Shown in pieces: positions 1 to 8,512 of a DNA stretch of 64,000 nucleotides. This DNA comes from Acuticoccus kalidii (GTDB taxonomy: Bacteria; Pseudomonadota; Alphaproteobacteria; Rhizobiales; Amorphaceae): assembly GCF_021556395.1 (NCBI RefSeq), contig NZ_JAKGCS010000024.1, positions 434,001-498,000 of the forward strand, given 5' to 3'. The notes under the pieces were generated by a model. It had not been told where the DNA came from and ran no database searches. It was given only the letters and a program-made list of their open reading frames with translations. A program made the position numbers and the translations under genes. Each line of letters begins with the position of its first letter. Position 1 is the first letter of the stretch.

Positions 1-2
1 AC

Positions 3-590
3 GTCATCCAGAGTGGCTATCGTCTGATCCAGGGGGATTGGACTGCATTTTGGTTCTCGTTCATCTCCGTGATCTGCTTCGGGCTCGGCTCGGCAGCTTG
101 CGGCGCTCTGATGACGAGCCTGCTGCGGCGCGGTCATGTCTTCACGCCGGTGGTCCTCATCTTCGAGTGCCTCGCCCTGCTCGGACTCGGTATCGCCTCG
201 CGAATGGGCGTGGTCGACGCGCATCTCGTCGCCTATGCTGTGAGCTTCGTCGCCGGCGCGCAAGGCAACGCCTTTCACAAGGATCATGGCATGCTCTACG
301 GCAACGTGGCCGTGACGTTTGTCGTCCAGATGGCGTTCAACTTCCTCGTGCAGAGCTTTTTCAAGAAGGAAGGGATCAACGGCGAGCCGAACCTGATGTG
401 GGCGGGCCTGTTTTTCTTGATCCTTCTGGGGTTTGCCGCAGGTGGTGGCATCGGCTTCTATATCGATGCGTATCTGATCGCGCATGCGTCCCTCTTCATC
501 GCCGCCGCGATCGTCTTCATCCTGGCGCTCGACGCCTTCGAGCGCACGAAGCGCGATCCCGATCCGACGCCGGGCGGCTCGATCGCCTGA
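3..590 (+). CDS. DUF1275 (YoaK-like) membrane protein, 5' truncated
   Basis: The reading frame is open from base 3 to the stop at 588-590, so the gene starts outside the window; the internal GTG at 69 is not its start. The visible 195 residues are strongly hydrophobic, with about five membrane segments. They end in a short charged tail (ERTKRDPDP). The block with SFVAGAQGNAF and the following GMLYGNVAVTF matches the second half of DUF1275 proteins, where a conserved G-x-Q-N-A segment precedes a TGN/GN-type motif. These are inner-membrane proteins of about 220-250 residues with no established substrate. A 10-bp-stem hairpin follows the stop, so it is probably the last gene of its transcript. 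Confidence 0.7.
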   Translation, partial: VIQSGYRLIQGDWTAFWFSFISVICFGLGSAACGALMTSLLRRGHVFTPVVLIFECLALLGLGIASRMGVVDAHLVAYAVSFVAGAQGNAFHKDHGMLYGNVAVTFVVQMAFNFLVQSFFKKEGINGEPNLMWAGLFFLILLGFAAGGGIGFYIDAYLIAHASLFIAAAIVFILALDAFERTKRDPDPTPGGSIA

Positions 591-617
591 GATCGCCTGC
601 GCCTTTCCCAATCGAGC

Positions 618-640
618 GGCGCCGATCGATGATCGGCGCC
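618..640 (+). terminator. Hairpin downstream of the DUF1275 gene
   Basis: GGCGCCGATC and GATCGGCGCC form a perfect 10-bp stem around a GAT loop, starting 28 bases after the stop codon. There is no long T tract, so it may be a weak or Rho-assisted terminator or an mRNA-stabilising end. Confidence 0.55.
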
Positions 641-767
641 CTCGTCCTTGCGGGCGCCTCTGTCACCCCTATCGTAAAAGCCTCAACGAATCGAAACAGA
701 TATGCATACCAATTCTCTGAATTTCTTCCTCATGCCCTGATGCCGCACCCAAAGCACTTTTAATAAC

Positions 768-796
768 TTGACACATAAAACAATTCGGACAAGATC
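768..796 (+). promoter_or_regulatory. Candidate sigma70-type promoter for oxdC
   Basis: TTGACA at 768-773 is a perfect -35 hexamer. With 17-bp spacing the -10 position holds AAGATC (791-796), a poor match. The region (about 700-805) is clearly AT-richer than its surroundings, and a strong ribosome binding site follows at 811-816. Confidence 0.35.
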
Positions 797-823
797 CACC
801 CAATTCTGAAGGAGGGTTACTTG

Positions 824-1957
824 ATGGCTGAGTTGCCACAACCGATCGTTGGAACACGGGGCGCCGACGTCGCCGGCCCGCGCAACCCGGAGGTCGAGGC
901 TCAAAATCCCGACATTTTCGTGCCGCCCGCCACCGATTCCGGTGGGATCCCGAGCCTAAAGTTCCCCTTCGCGATGGCCCACAATCGTCTCGAAGACGGG
1001 GGTTGGGCGCGGGAAGTTACGATCCGCGAAATGCCGTCGCTGAAAGAGCTCGCGGCCGTCAACATGCGGCTCGGGCCGGGCGTCGTGCGCGAGCTTCATT
1101 GGCACAAAGAGGCCGAATGGGCCTACGTGATGTCGGGGCGGGTGCGCTTTTATCTCGTCGACGAGAACCGCCAGACGCTGGTCGAAGATCTCGGACCCGG
1201 CGACCTTTGGCTCGCGCCGGCCGGCTTCCCGCACGCGATCCAAGGGCTCGAAGAGGGCACGGAATTCTTGCTGGTCTTCAATGACGGCAATTTCTCCGAG
1301 AACGAAACACTCCTCATCACCGAGCTGTTCGCCCACCTTCCCCGCGAGGTTCTCGCCAAGAATTTCGGCGTGCCGGAAAGCGCGTTCGACGGCACGCCGG
1401 ACGCTGAGAAGTATATTTTCCGGATGCCCGTCCCGGCCCCCCTCGACGAGGTGCGCAAGCAGCTCGGCGCCGCGGCGATGACGGGAAGCTACGTCTTCCG
1501 CGCCTCGGAAATCGAGCCCAACTCATTCCCCGGCGGTGCGACGAAGATCATCGATTCCAAGCTCTTTCCCGTCACCAACATGGCGGCGCTGATGATCCAC
1601 CTCGAGCCGGGCGGAATGCGCGAGGTGCATTGGCACCCGGATGCCGACGAGATCCAATATTATCTCAGCGGCAAGGCCCGGATGACTGTATTCGACGCGG
1701 TCAAGAATGCGCGCACCTTCGACTTCGTCGCCGGTGACGTCGGTTACGTGCCGAAGACCTTGGCCCACTATATCGAGAACATCGGCGACGAGCCGGTGCA
1801 CGTCCTCAACGTGTTCAGTAAGCCGGAATACAAGGATATCTCGCTGAACCAATGGATGGCCCTCACCCCGCCCGATCTGGTCAAAGGCCATCTCGACGTC
1901 GACGAACCGCTCATGTCCTCGCTCCGGCAGGGCTATCAACCCGTCGTCGGCAAATAA
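824..1957 (+). CDS. oxdC: Oxalate decarboxylase (bicupin, OxdC type)
   Basis: This 377-residue bicupin converts oxalate to formate and CO2 with manganese, consuming a proton. The first cupin has HWHKEAEW (H92, H94, E98) and H137. The second has HWHPDADE (H269, H271, E276) and H315, so both metal sites look intact. The lid that separates decarboxylase from oxidase activity reads SENET (158-162); B. subtilis OxdC has SENST, and the catalytic Glu is kept (E159). No signal peptide is seen, so it is probably cytosolic. I chose ATG 824 over TTG 821 because GGAGGG at 811-816 is well spaced for it. A hairpin follows, then an MFS exporter and a ClC exchanger on the same strand. Confidence 0.93.
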   Translation: MAELPQPIVGTRGADVAGPRNPEVEAQNPDIFVPPATDSGGIPSLKFPFAMAHNRLEDGGWAREVTIREMPSLKELAAVNMRLGPGVVRELHWHKEAEWAYVMSGRVRFYLVDENRQTLVEDLGPGDLWLAPAGFPHAIQGLEEGTEFLLVFNDGNFSENETLLITELFAHLPREVLAKNFGVPESAFDGTPDAEKYIFRMPVPAPLDEVRKQLGAAAMTGSYVFRASEIEPNSFPGGATKIIDSKLFPVTNMAALMIHLEPGGMREVHWHPDADEIQYYLSGKARMTVFDAVKNARTFDFVAGDVGYVPKTLAHYIENIGDEPVHVLNVFSKPEYKDISLNQWMALTPPDLVKGHLDVDEPLMSSLRQGYQPVVGK

Positions 1958-1966
1958 TCCGCACGC

Positions 1967-1992
1967 GCCGGCCCGCACGATCGCGGGCCGGC
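1967..1992 (+). terminator. Hairpin after oxdC
   Basis: GCCGGCCCGC and GCGGGCCGGC form a perfect 10-bp stem with a six-base loop, 9 bases after the oxdC stop. No T run follows. Confidence 0.6.
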
Positions 1993-2052
1993 ATCGACGT
2001 CCACCATTCTCGGATTGCCGCGCGCGCCGCGTGAGCCGGCCCCATCCCCGCA

Positions 2053-2091
2053 GCCTCGCCGACCGGCGCATAACATGCCGATCGGCGAGGC
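2053..2091. repeat. Inverted repeat upstream of the MFS gene
   Basis: GCCTCGCCGA (2053-2062) and TCGGCGAGGC (2082-2091) are exact inverted copies around 19 bases. It lies 52 bases upstream of the chosen MFS start. It could be an operator or a leader hairpin; nothing in the sequence decides between them. Confidence 0.45.
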
Positions 2092-2143
2092 TCGCGCCTA
2101 TCGGGGGCCGACGGCACCGACATCTCATCATGACGGACCTTTG

Positions 2144-3565
2144 ATGTTTGCGCACAATCGCTGGCTCGTGCTCATCGCGATGACCGGCTCCCTCGCGATG
2201 GTGCTCGTCGACCAGACCGTGGTCGCCGTCGCGCTGCCGACGATCGGCTCCGACCTCCACCTCAGCCCCATCGGGCAACAGTGGATCGTCAACGCCTATC
2301 TCCTGGCGATGGCGGCATTCGTCGCGATCGGCGGCCGATTAGGCGACAAGTTCGGCGGCGTCGTCCTCTTTCGCGCCGGCATCGTGATCTTCTTCCTCGC
2401 CTCCATCGGCTGCGGCTTCGCGCCCACGAATGCGTGGGGCGAGGCGTGGATGATCACCTTTCGCGCGCTCCAAGGGATCGGCGCCGCGCTGATGATGCCG
2501 GTGTCCGCCGCGATCGTGCTCAGCGTCTTCGACAAGTCGAGCGCCGGACGCGCGATGGCCGTCTATACCGGGATCGGCCAGATCTTTCTGGCGCTCGGCC
2601 CCCTCATCGGCGGCTTTCTCACCGAGTTCGTCACGTGGCGGGCGGTCTTCTGGCTGAACATTCCGCTCGGCATCGCCTCCCTCGTCCTCGTCGCGGTCTC
2701 GAAGCCACCGAACCATCCCGATCGCACGATCCCGATCTCGATCCGCAACGCGATCCTTCTGGTGGTGGGGATCGCGACGACGATCCTCGCCCTCCAGCAA
2801 GGCGCGAGCTGGGGCTGGACCTCCGGGGCGACGCTCGCCGCGGCGGCCGTCGGCATTGCATCGTGCACCCTCTTCGCGATGCGCTCACTGCACTTCAAAC
2901 CGCCCCTCATCGACCTGCGGCTCCTTGCCGACAAAGAACTCTCGACCGACCTTTTCATTGCCTTCGTGCTGCGCTTCGCGATCCTCGGCGTCGCGCTCTA
3001 TTTCTCGATGTATCTGCAGGACGTGCTCGGCATGGGCGCGACGCGCGCCGGCCTCGCGCTCCTGCCGATGGCCGCGGCGCAGCTCGTCGGGTCCCAGGTC
3101 GGCGGATGGGCTTACGACAAAAAGGGGTTGCGCCCTCCCGTCCTGATCGGGCTCGGGCTCTGCATCGTCGGTATGGGCTATTGGGCGTTCGCCCTCACCT
3201 TGCTCGACTATAGCCTGATCGTGCCCGCACTCGTCGTCTGCGGGTTCGCCTTCGGCCTGACGGTTCCGGCCCCCGGCACCGATGCCCTCGCCCATGAGGC
3301 CGACGTCAACCGCAATCAGGCCTCGGGCCTCCTCCTCACGGTGCGCCAGATCGGCGGCACGCTCGGTGTCGCGATGATGGGCGCGGTGATCCTGTCCGCC
3401 GACCCGCTCGCGACACGTTCGCCGGATCATCAAGCGAGCGCGGACGCCACCTCCATCGGCTTCGCCGCCGCCGCTTGCGTCTTCCTCGTCGCATGGATCG
3501 CCGCGTGGTGGCTTCTGCCGAACACGAAAGCCGCGGGCACCGGCCGGACCGGACGCCCGCAATGA
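2144..3565 (+). CDS. MFS transporter, DHA2 (EmrB/QacA-like) family
   Basis: The product is a 473-residue protein with about 14 hydrophobic segments, the size and topology of DHA2 proton-driven exporters. Signature segments are DQTVVAVALPTI in the first helix (family motif D-x-T-V-x-x-V-A-L-P) and GGRLGDKFGG in the loop after helix 2 (MFS motif A). I place the start at ATG 2144, just before FAHNRWLVL, because upstream in-frame residues are arginine/proline-rich and unlike the family. A longer start at ATG 2075 cannot be excluded. The family exports drugs, dyes or metabolites. Position after oxalate decarboxylase suggests, but does not show, a link to oxalate or formate handling; it is not the OxlT/OFA type. 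Confidence 0.8.
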   Translation: MFAHNRWLVLIAMTGSLAMVLVDQTVVAVALPTIGSDLHLSPIGQQWIVNAYLLAMAAFVAIGGRLGDKFGGVVLFRAGIVIFFLASIGCGFAPTNAWGEAWMITFRALQGIGAALMMPVSAAIVLSVFDKSSAGRAMAVYTGIGQIFLALGPLIGGFLTEFVTWRAVFWLNIPLGIASLVLVAVSKPPNHPDRTIPISIRNAILLVVGIATTILALQQGASWGWTSGATLAAAAVGIASCTLFAMRSLHFKPPLIDLRLLADKELSTDLFIAFVLRFAILGVALYFSMYLQDVLGMGATRAGLALLPMAAAQLVGSQVGGWAYDKKGLRPPVLIGLGLCIVGMGYWAFALTLLDYSLIVPALVVCGFAFGLTVPAPGTDALAHEADVNRNQASGLLLTVRQIGGTLGVAMMGAVILSADPLATRSPDHQASADATSIGFAAAACVFLVAWIAAWWLLPNTKAAGTGRTGRPQ

Positions 3566-3644
3566 GTGACGCCATTTGCCCCCGCGGCCCCTCGCGGCAC
3601 GAGACCCGGACACCCGGCATCCCTTCCGGCGAACGATCCGCCCC

Positions 3645-5066
3645 ATGATGAACGAGGCAAACGAAGCGTCCGTGTCACCTGCCCCGCATTCGGCCCAGGC
3701 TGCCGACCCCAGCCGCCGCAACGATACGACTTACTATCTGATCGCGCTCTTCGTCGGCGCGATGACGGGCCTCATCGGGACCGCCCTCCATCTCGGCGTC
3801 GACGCGATCCTCGAGTGGCCCAAATATCTGCATCGCGCGGTCGACCTCGATCTCGGGCATTTCCTGCTCCTCACCGGCGCGGTCTCCGCGACGCTCGTTG
3901 TCCTGTCGGTCGCGCTCGTGCGCAATCTCGCCCCGGAAGCGGGCGGATCGGGCGTTCAGGAGATCGAGGGGGCGATGGCCGGACTGCGCGAGGTGCGCTG
4001 GCGGCGCGTCCTCGTCGCGAAATTCTTCGGCGGCTTTCTCTCGCTGGGCTCCGGCCTCGTCGCGGGCCGCGAGGGGCCAACGATCCACATGGGCGCATCG
4101 ATCGCACAGGGCGCGTCCGAACGGCTCGGCCTCGGACCGCGCGACACGCGCGGCCTTCTCGCGGCGGGCGCGGCGGCCGGGCTTGCCGCCGCATTCGGTG
4201 CGCCGCTCGCCTCGATCCTCTTCGTCATCGAGGAGACGCGCCGGCAATTTCCCTATTCTTTAAAAACCTACTCGGCAGTGATGATCGCCTCCGTCGCGAG
4301 CGGCGTCGTGACCGAGGCGCTGACCGGCCGGCGCCCGTTCATGATGATCGAGGTACCGGACATCGCGATCAGCAGCTTGCCCGCCTTCATCGGCCTCGGC
4401 ATCCTGCTCGGCTTCGTCGGCGTCGCCTTCAACCACTGCCTCGTGCGGGCGATGGACCAGGCGCTCGCCTTCGGCAGTCGCGTGTCCTTCTATGTCCTGC
4501 CGGCAATCGTCGGTTTCGTCATCGGCGTTCTTCTGATCGTCGTGCCGGAGGCGACGCAGGGCGGCGAAGCGCTCGCCGTGACGCTCACCACCGAACACAT
4601 GCCGCTGATCACGATCGCAGCCGTCGTCCTCATCCGCTTCGTCATGACGATGGCGAGCTATTCGATCGGCGCGCCGGGGGGTATCTTCGCGCCGATCCTC
4701 GCCCTCGCGACCGCGATCGGCCTCTTTTACGGCCTCGTCCTCGACGTCTATGTGCCGCTTCCAGATGGGATGTTGCCGGCGCTCGCAGTCGCGGCGATGG
4801 GCGGCTTGTTCTCGGCGACGGTTCGCGCTCCCCTCGTCGGCGTCGTGCTCCTCGCCGAGCTTACGGGGGCGTATTCGATCCTCGTACCGGGCATCATCAC
4901 CTGCCTCGTCGCCAATATCGTGGCCGACCGGCTCGGCGGGCGGCCGATCTACGAAGTCCTCCTCGAACGCACGCTCCGCCTCTCCGGCACGCCGGTCCCG
5001 GACGAAGCCGCCACCGGAAAGACCGACGAGCAGAAGAACGCGATCGGAGGGTGGGACCAACGGTGA
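3645..5066 (+). CDS. clcA: ClC-family H+/Cl- exchanger
   Basis: This 473-residue membrane protein exchanges chloride for protons. Key motifs are in order: GSGVQE (101-106, anion-selectivity loop, S102), GREGP (141-145, gating E143), IEE (E197 matches the internal proton glutamate E203 of E. coli ClcA), GAPGGIFAP, and the late RPIY tyrosine. Both glutamates of an exchanger are kept, so a transporter is more likely than a channel. The first loop reads GSGVQE where E. coli has GSGIPE. ATG 3645 or 3648 is preferred over the upstream TTG 3576. The gene begins 80 bp after the MFS gene, so the two are probably co-transcribed. Confidence 0.88.
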   Translation: MMNEANEASVSPAPHSAQAADPSRRNDTTYYLIALFVGAMTGLIGTALHLGVDAILEWPKYLHRAVDLDLGHFLLLTGAVSATLVVLSVALVRNLAPEAGGSGVQEIEGAMAGLREVRWRRVLVAKFFGGFLSLGSGLVAGREGPTIHMGASIAQGASERLGLGPRDTRGLLAAGAAAGLAAAFGAPLASILFVIEETRRQFPYSLKTYSAVMIASVASGVVTEALTGRRPFMMIEVPDIAISSLPAFIGLGILLGFVGVAFNHCLVRAMDQALAFGSRVSFYVLPAIVGFVIGVLLIVVPEATQGGEALAVTLTTEHMPLITIAAVVLIRFVMTMASYSIGAPGGIFAPILALATAIGLFYGLVLDVYVPLPDGMLPALAVAAMGGLFSATVRAPLVGVVLLAELTGAYSILVPGIITCLVANIVADRLGGRPIYEVLLERTLRLSGTPVPDEAATGKTDEQKNAIGGWDQR

Positions 5067-5197
5067 CGCTTGAACCAAACTCGGCGTTGGTCACCGCAGA
5101 ATTCGATAAGATGATCGAGCAGCTGATGGTAGAATAGGCGCACCGATGGCGCCATGCCCATGACTTGGCGTCAGCCTCGCCGAGGAAGGGGATGGCC

Positions 5198-5509
5198 ATG
5201 ACACTCGACACTGTGGCGCTCATCATTCTCGTCGTCATCACGCTCTTGTTGATCTACGGCATCGTCGGCGTTTACGGCGTGCCTTATGCGATCGCGAAGC
5301 GGCGCAACCATCCCCATCGCGAGGCGATCGGGGCGGCGACGTGGCTCAGCCTCTTCACGCTCGGTGTGCTGTGGCCCTTTTTGTGGATCTGGGCGCTGCT
5401 CTATCGGCCGGACACCGGCTGGGGCTTCGGCACATCGTCGGCATCGTCCACCGCGTCGCTCGATGCGCTCGAACAGCGCGTCGCCCGGCTCGAAAGCGAG
5501 CGGGGATAG
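5198..5509 (+). CDS. DUF3302 small membrane protein (YiaW-like)
   Basis: A 103-residue protein with two membrane helices: an N-terminal one (VALIILVVITLLLIYGIVGV) and a second in LFTLGVLWPFLWIWAL. A short C-terminal segment, LDALEQRVARLES, is coiled-coil-like. This matches the DUF3302 / YiaW family, whose members sit beside an HlyD-type partner, as here (4-base gap). The purine-rich AGGAAGGGG at 5183-5191 fits ATG 5198; ATG 5192 would be too close. Function is unknown; it is likely a small subunit of the neighbouring efflux adaptor system. Confidence 0.75.
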   Translation: MTLDTVALIILVVITLLLIYGIVGVYGVPYAIAKRRNHPHREAIGAATWLSLFTLGVLWPFLWIWALLYRPDTGWGFGTSSASSTASLDALEQRVARLESERG

Positions 5510-5513
5510 TCCG

Positions 5514-6629
5514 ATGGCCGTCCTCCTCCTTCTCGGCTACGCCGCGCTCTGCGTCGCGATCTTCAAGATCCTGCGGATTCCGCTCAACCAGTGGACGGTG
5601 ACGACGGCATCGCTCGGGGCGGTCGTCATCGTCGGCGGGCTCATCCTCGCGCTCAACTTCAATCACCCGTTCAGCGCACGCGCGCGGCTTTATTTCTACA
5701 CGACGCCGATCATTCCGACGGTGTCCGGTCAGATCGTCGACGTCGCCGTGACGCCCAACGAGCCCATCGAGACGGGGACGAGCCTCTTTCGGATCGATCC
5801 GCGGCCATTCCAGTATCAGCTCGATCAGCGCCGCGCCGCTCTCGCCGAGGCCGAACAGGGGGTGAAGGAGCTCGAAGCCAGCAAAAACCAGGCGGAGGCC
5901 GCCGCCGAAAAGGCGAAGGCGGAGGTCACGCTCGCCCAAGAGACCTACAGACGCCAGGCCGAACTTTTGTCACGCGACGTGGTCGCCCAGGCCGCGGTCG
6001 ACACCGCGACCCGCAACCTCGAGGCCGCTCAGCAATCGCTCGCCGCCGCCGAGGCCGCGGCCGAACGTGCCCGCCTCGCCTTCGGCTCGGAGATCGGCGG
6101 CGTGAACACCAGCGTCGCCGCGCTGCAAGCGGACGTGCAATCGGCCGAGTTCAATCTCGAACAGAGCAACGTCAAGGCGCCGAGCAACGGGTATGTGCTT
6201 CAGCTCTTCCTGCGCAACGGGATGACGGTCGGGCCGGGCACCAACACGATGGTGTTCGTTGACACCGATCACCCCATCTTCGCCGCGGCCTTTCCGCAGA
6301 ACGTGCTGTCGCGTCTCACCGTCGGCCAATCGGCGGAGGTGATCTTCCCGTCGCTGCCCGGACGGGTGTTCCCCGCCCGGATCGACGTGTTGCAGGCCGC
6401 GATCGCCCAAGGCCAGCTCTCGGCCTCCGGTACGCTCCTCGCCTATGACGCCGGGGGACCGAACGATGCGATCGTGCGCCTGGCCCTTGAAACCGATATT
6501 CCGGTAACGGAATTGCTTCCCGGATCGAGCGCGCAGGTCGCCGTCTACAGCGACCACCTCACCGCGATCGCCATCATCCGCAAGATCTTGCTGCGGATGA
6601 AGAGTTGGCTGAACTACATCGTGGCGTGA
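5514..6629 (+). CDS. HlyD/EmrA-type membrane fusion protein (YiaV/AaeA-like)
   Basis: The 371-residue protein starts with two hydrophobic segments. A biotinyl-lipoyl-like half follows (PTVSGQIVDVAVTPNEPI), then an Ala/Glu-rich coiled-coil hairpin (about residues 105-205), the second lipoyl half (NVKAPSNGYVLQL) and a beta-barrel domain. This is the layout of inner-membrane adaptor proteins of efflux pumps. As with E. coli YiaV, its partner is a DUF3302 protein, and no outer-membrane channel or MFS/ABC pump gene is adjacent. A GC-rich hairpin overlapping the stop separates it from the converging hydrolase gene. Confidence 0.85.
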   Translation: MAVLLLLGYAALCVAIFKILRIPLNQWTVTTASLGAVVIVGGLILALNFNHPFSARARLYFYTTPIIPTVSGQIVDVAVTPNEPIETGTSLFRIDPRPFQYQLDQRRAALAEAEQGVKELEASKNQAEAAAEKAKAEVTLAQETYRRQAELLSRDVVAQAAVDTATRNLEAAQQSLAAAEAAAERARLAFGSEIGGVNTSVAALQADVQSAEFNLEQSNVKAPSNGYVLQLFLRNGMTVGPGTNTMVFVDTDHPIFAAAFPQNVLSRLTVGQSAEVIFPSLPGRVFPARIDVLQAAIAQGQLSASGTLLAYDAGGPNDAIVRLALETDIPVTELLPGSSAQVAVYSDHLTAIAIIRKILLRMKSWLNYIVA

Positions 6630-6646
6630 GATCCGCCGCGCGGATC
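6630..6646. terminator. Short bidirectional hairpin between convergent genes
   Basis: GATCCGC and GCGGATC pair around a CGC loop. The element overlaps the end of the + strand adaptor gene and the stop of the - strand hydrolase gene, so it could end both transcripts. Confidence 0.45.
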
Positions 6647-7424
6647 ACTTGATCTCGCCGAAAGACGCCGCCGCCTTCATGATGACGTCCGCCACCTCGT
6701 CGGGGTGCGAGAGGTAGACCGCATGGCTCGCCCCGGCGATGACGATCCAGTCGCTCTTCGCGCGCTCATAATAGAACCGTTCGAGCGCGGGGCTGATGAT
6801 CTGATCGTCCCCGGCGACGATGCCCCAGCTCGGCTTGGTCTTCCACGCCGCTTCGGTGAGCGGTGTCGAGAAGACGGACGCGGCGGCATAGACCTGAGAG
6901 GCGGCGATGAACGCGGCCTCGGCCTCAGGAAGATCCGGCGCGAAGAGCTTCGGAAAAAGCGTCGGATCGAGATAGGTAAACCCGTCCGGCGTCTTGATGA
7001 TCGCCCCTTTCGTCTTGCCGAGGACACTCGGCATTCGCGCACCGAGGGCGGCCTCGTCCTCCCCGATATCGGGCGCATGGGCGGCGACATAGACGAGACC
7101 GGCGACCTTCGGATGAACGCCCGCCTCGGTGATCACCGAGCCGCCATAGCTGTGCCCGACGAGTAAGGTCGGCCCGTCCTGCCGGTCGAGAACCCGTTTC
7201 GTCGCCGCGACGTCCTCGGCGAACGAGGTCTCCGGCTCCTCGACCATCGAGACGCGATAGCCTTCGCGGTTCAGGATCTCGTAGACCGGCCTCCAGCCGG
7301 ACGCGTCCACCCAGGCGCCGTGGACGAGGACGATGTTCTTCAAGGGCGCCGCTTGGGCGAGCGCCAGCGTTGGGGCGAGAGAGACGAGCGTGGTGATCGC
7401 AAGAGCGACGGCGACAACGTTCAT
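6645..7424 (-). CDS. Secreted alpha/beta hydrolase
   Basis: A 259-residue alpha/beta-fold hydrolase. The N-terminus (MNVVAVALAITTLVSLAP, then LALAQA) is a clear signal peptide, so it acts outside the cytoplasm. IVLVHGAWVDASGW forms the oxyanion-hole region, GHSYGG carries the nucleophile Ser, VAGDDQ the likely acidic residue, and GASHAVYLSHP the catalytic His. This resembles the hydrolase_6 esterase and hydroxynitrile-lyase-like group; the substrate is not predictable. ATG 7424 is chosen for the signal peptide and a CGGAG upstream. It lies downstream of the DUF3604 operon on the same strand but is separated by 92 bp with a hairpin. Confidence 0.82.
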   Translation of the reverse strand: MNVVAVALAITTLVSLAPTLALAQAAPLKNIVLVHGAWVDASGWRPVYEILNREGYRVSMVEEPETSFAEDVAATKRVLDRQDGPTLLVGHSYGGSVITEAGVHPKVAGLVYVAAHAPDIGEDEAALGARMPSVLGKTKGAIIKTPDGFTYLDPTLFPKLFAPDLPEAEAAFIAASQVYAAASVFSTPLTEAAWKTKPSWGIVAGDDQIISPALERFYYERAKSDWIVIAGASHAVYLSHPDEVADVIMKAAASFGEIK

Positions 7425-7461
7425 GATCCGGCTCCGGTTGACATGATCCCATGGACATGGC

Positions 7462-7491
7462 GGCACGGCCGCGTTCGCGCCGCCCCGTGCC
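7462..7491 (-). terminator. Possible terminator of the DUF3604 operon
   Basis: GGCACGG (7462-7468) and CCGTGCC (7485-7491) are inverted and flank a GC-rich loop in the gap after the HupE-like gene. Only seven pairs and no T run. Confidence 0.3.
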
Positions 7492-7516
7492 TCGACACAA
7501 GCGCCTCACATTGTCG

Positions 7517-8512
7517 TCAGAACGCCGCGACGCGCTCGATGACCCAGAACGCCGCGACACTCCCGATCGCATAGCTTGCGATGCGCGACATCGTCCCCGC
7601 ATGTCGCTGGACCGCCGGAGCGACATGCCGGACGGTGGCCCAGAGAAGCAACACGGCCACGATGAAGACGACCTGACCGAGTTCGACCCCCACATTGAAC
7701 GCGAAGAGCGCGAGCGGAACATCGCCCGCGGGAAAGCCGATCTCGCGCAGCGCCCCGGCAAAGCCGAGCCCATGAATGAGGCCGAACCCGAAGGCGAGGA
7801 TCCACGGATAACGGATCGCCAACGGGTCGCGCCGCTCCGGCGGCAAAGCGAGCTCGTAGGCGAGGAAGACGATGGACAGCGCGATCACGGCCTCGACCGG
7901 CGGCGGCGGCAGATCGAGCCACCCCAGCGAAGCAAGTCCCAATGTCAGGCTGTGCGCGAGGGTGAAGGCGGTGACGGCCCACAACAGCCGCGCCCGGTCT
8001 CGGATCAGGAGAACGAGCGCCAACACGAAGAGAAGATGATCGACGCCCTCCAGAATATGCGTGACACCGAGCCCGACATAGCTCGTGAAGACGCTGAGCG
8101 GACCAGCCTCCACCGGCACCACGAAACCAGGCTCCGAGGCGGTGAGACGGTGCACCACCCGCTCGCCCGGCACCGGTTCGTAACGAACGAGTGCATCCGT
8201 GCGGGTTCCGTCGAGGCCAATGATCGCGATCGGTCCACCGGCGAGACCACCCGGACAGGTCGCGATCCATCCCATCGTCCACGCCCGCCCGTCATCGGCG
8301 GGCGACGCCGGCGCGTCACCGTCGCAGTGGTCCGGTAGCCGAACGGCGAGCGGCATCGGCCGGCCGGCCACATCCGGTACGCGCCAGAGGATCCGCCAAC
8401 GATCGTTACCGAGGGCCGACAGGTCCAGATAGGCGGGGTCGAGGGCGTGGGCGAACGCGCTCGCAGGAAACCAGAGCCAGAGGACGAGGAGCCATGTGAG
8501 CCGGCTTCTCAT
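7517..8512 (-). CDS. HupE/UreJ-like membrane protein
   Basis: The 331-residue product has a signal peptide (MRSRLTWLLVLWLWFPASAF, then AHA) and an extracytoplasmic domain of about 150 residues. The membrane half has about six to seven helices. That half starts GLGVTHILEGVDHLLF and later has FTLAHSLTLGLASLG and FGLIHGLGFAGAL, the conserved His-rich helices of HupE/UreJ proteins. Classical HupE/UreJ proteins are linked to nickel uptake, but this two-domain subgroup has no proven cargo. The start ATG overlaps the stop of the upstream PPIase gene by four bases (ATGA), indicating translational coupling. Confidence 0.8.
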   Translation of the reverse strand: MRSRLTWLLVLWLWFPASAFAHALDPAYLDLSALGNDRWRILWRVPDVAGRPMPLAVRLPDHCDGDAPASPADDGRAWTMGWIATCPGGLAGGPIAIIGLDGTRTDALVRYEPVPGERVVHRLTASEPGFVVPVEAGPLSVFTSYVGLGVTHILEGVDHLLFVLALVLLIRDRARLLWAVTAFTLAHSLTLGLASLGWLDLPPPPVEAVIALSIVFLAYELALPPERRDPLAIRYPWILAFGFGLIHGLGFAGALREIGFPAGDVPLALFAFNVGVELGQVVFIVAVLLLWATVRHVAPAVQRHAGTMSRIASYAIGSVAAFWVIERVAAF

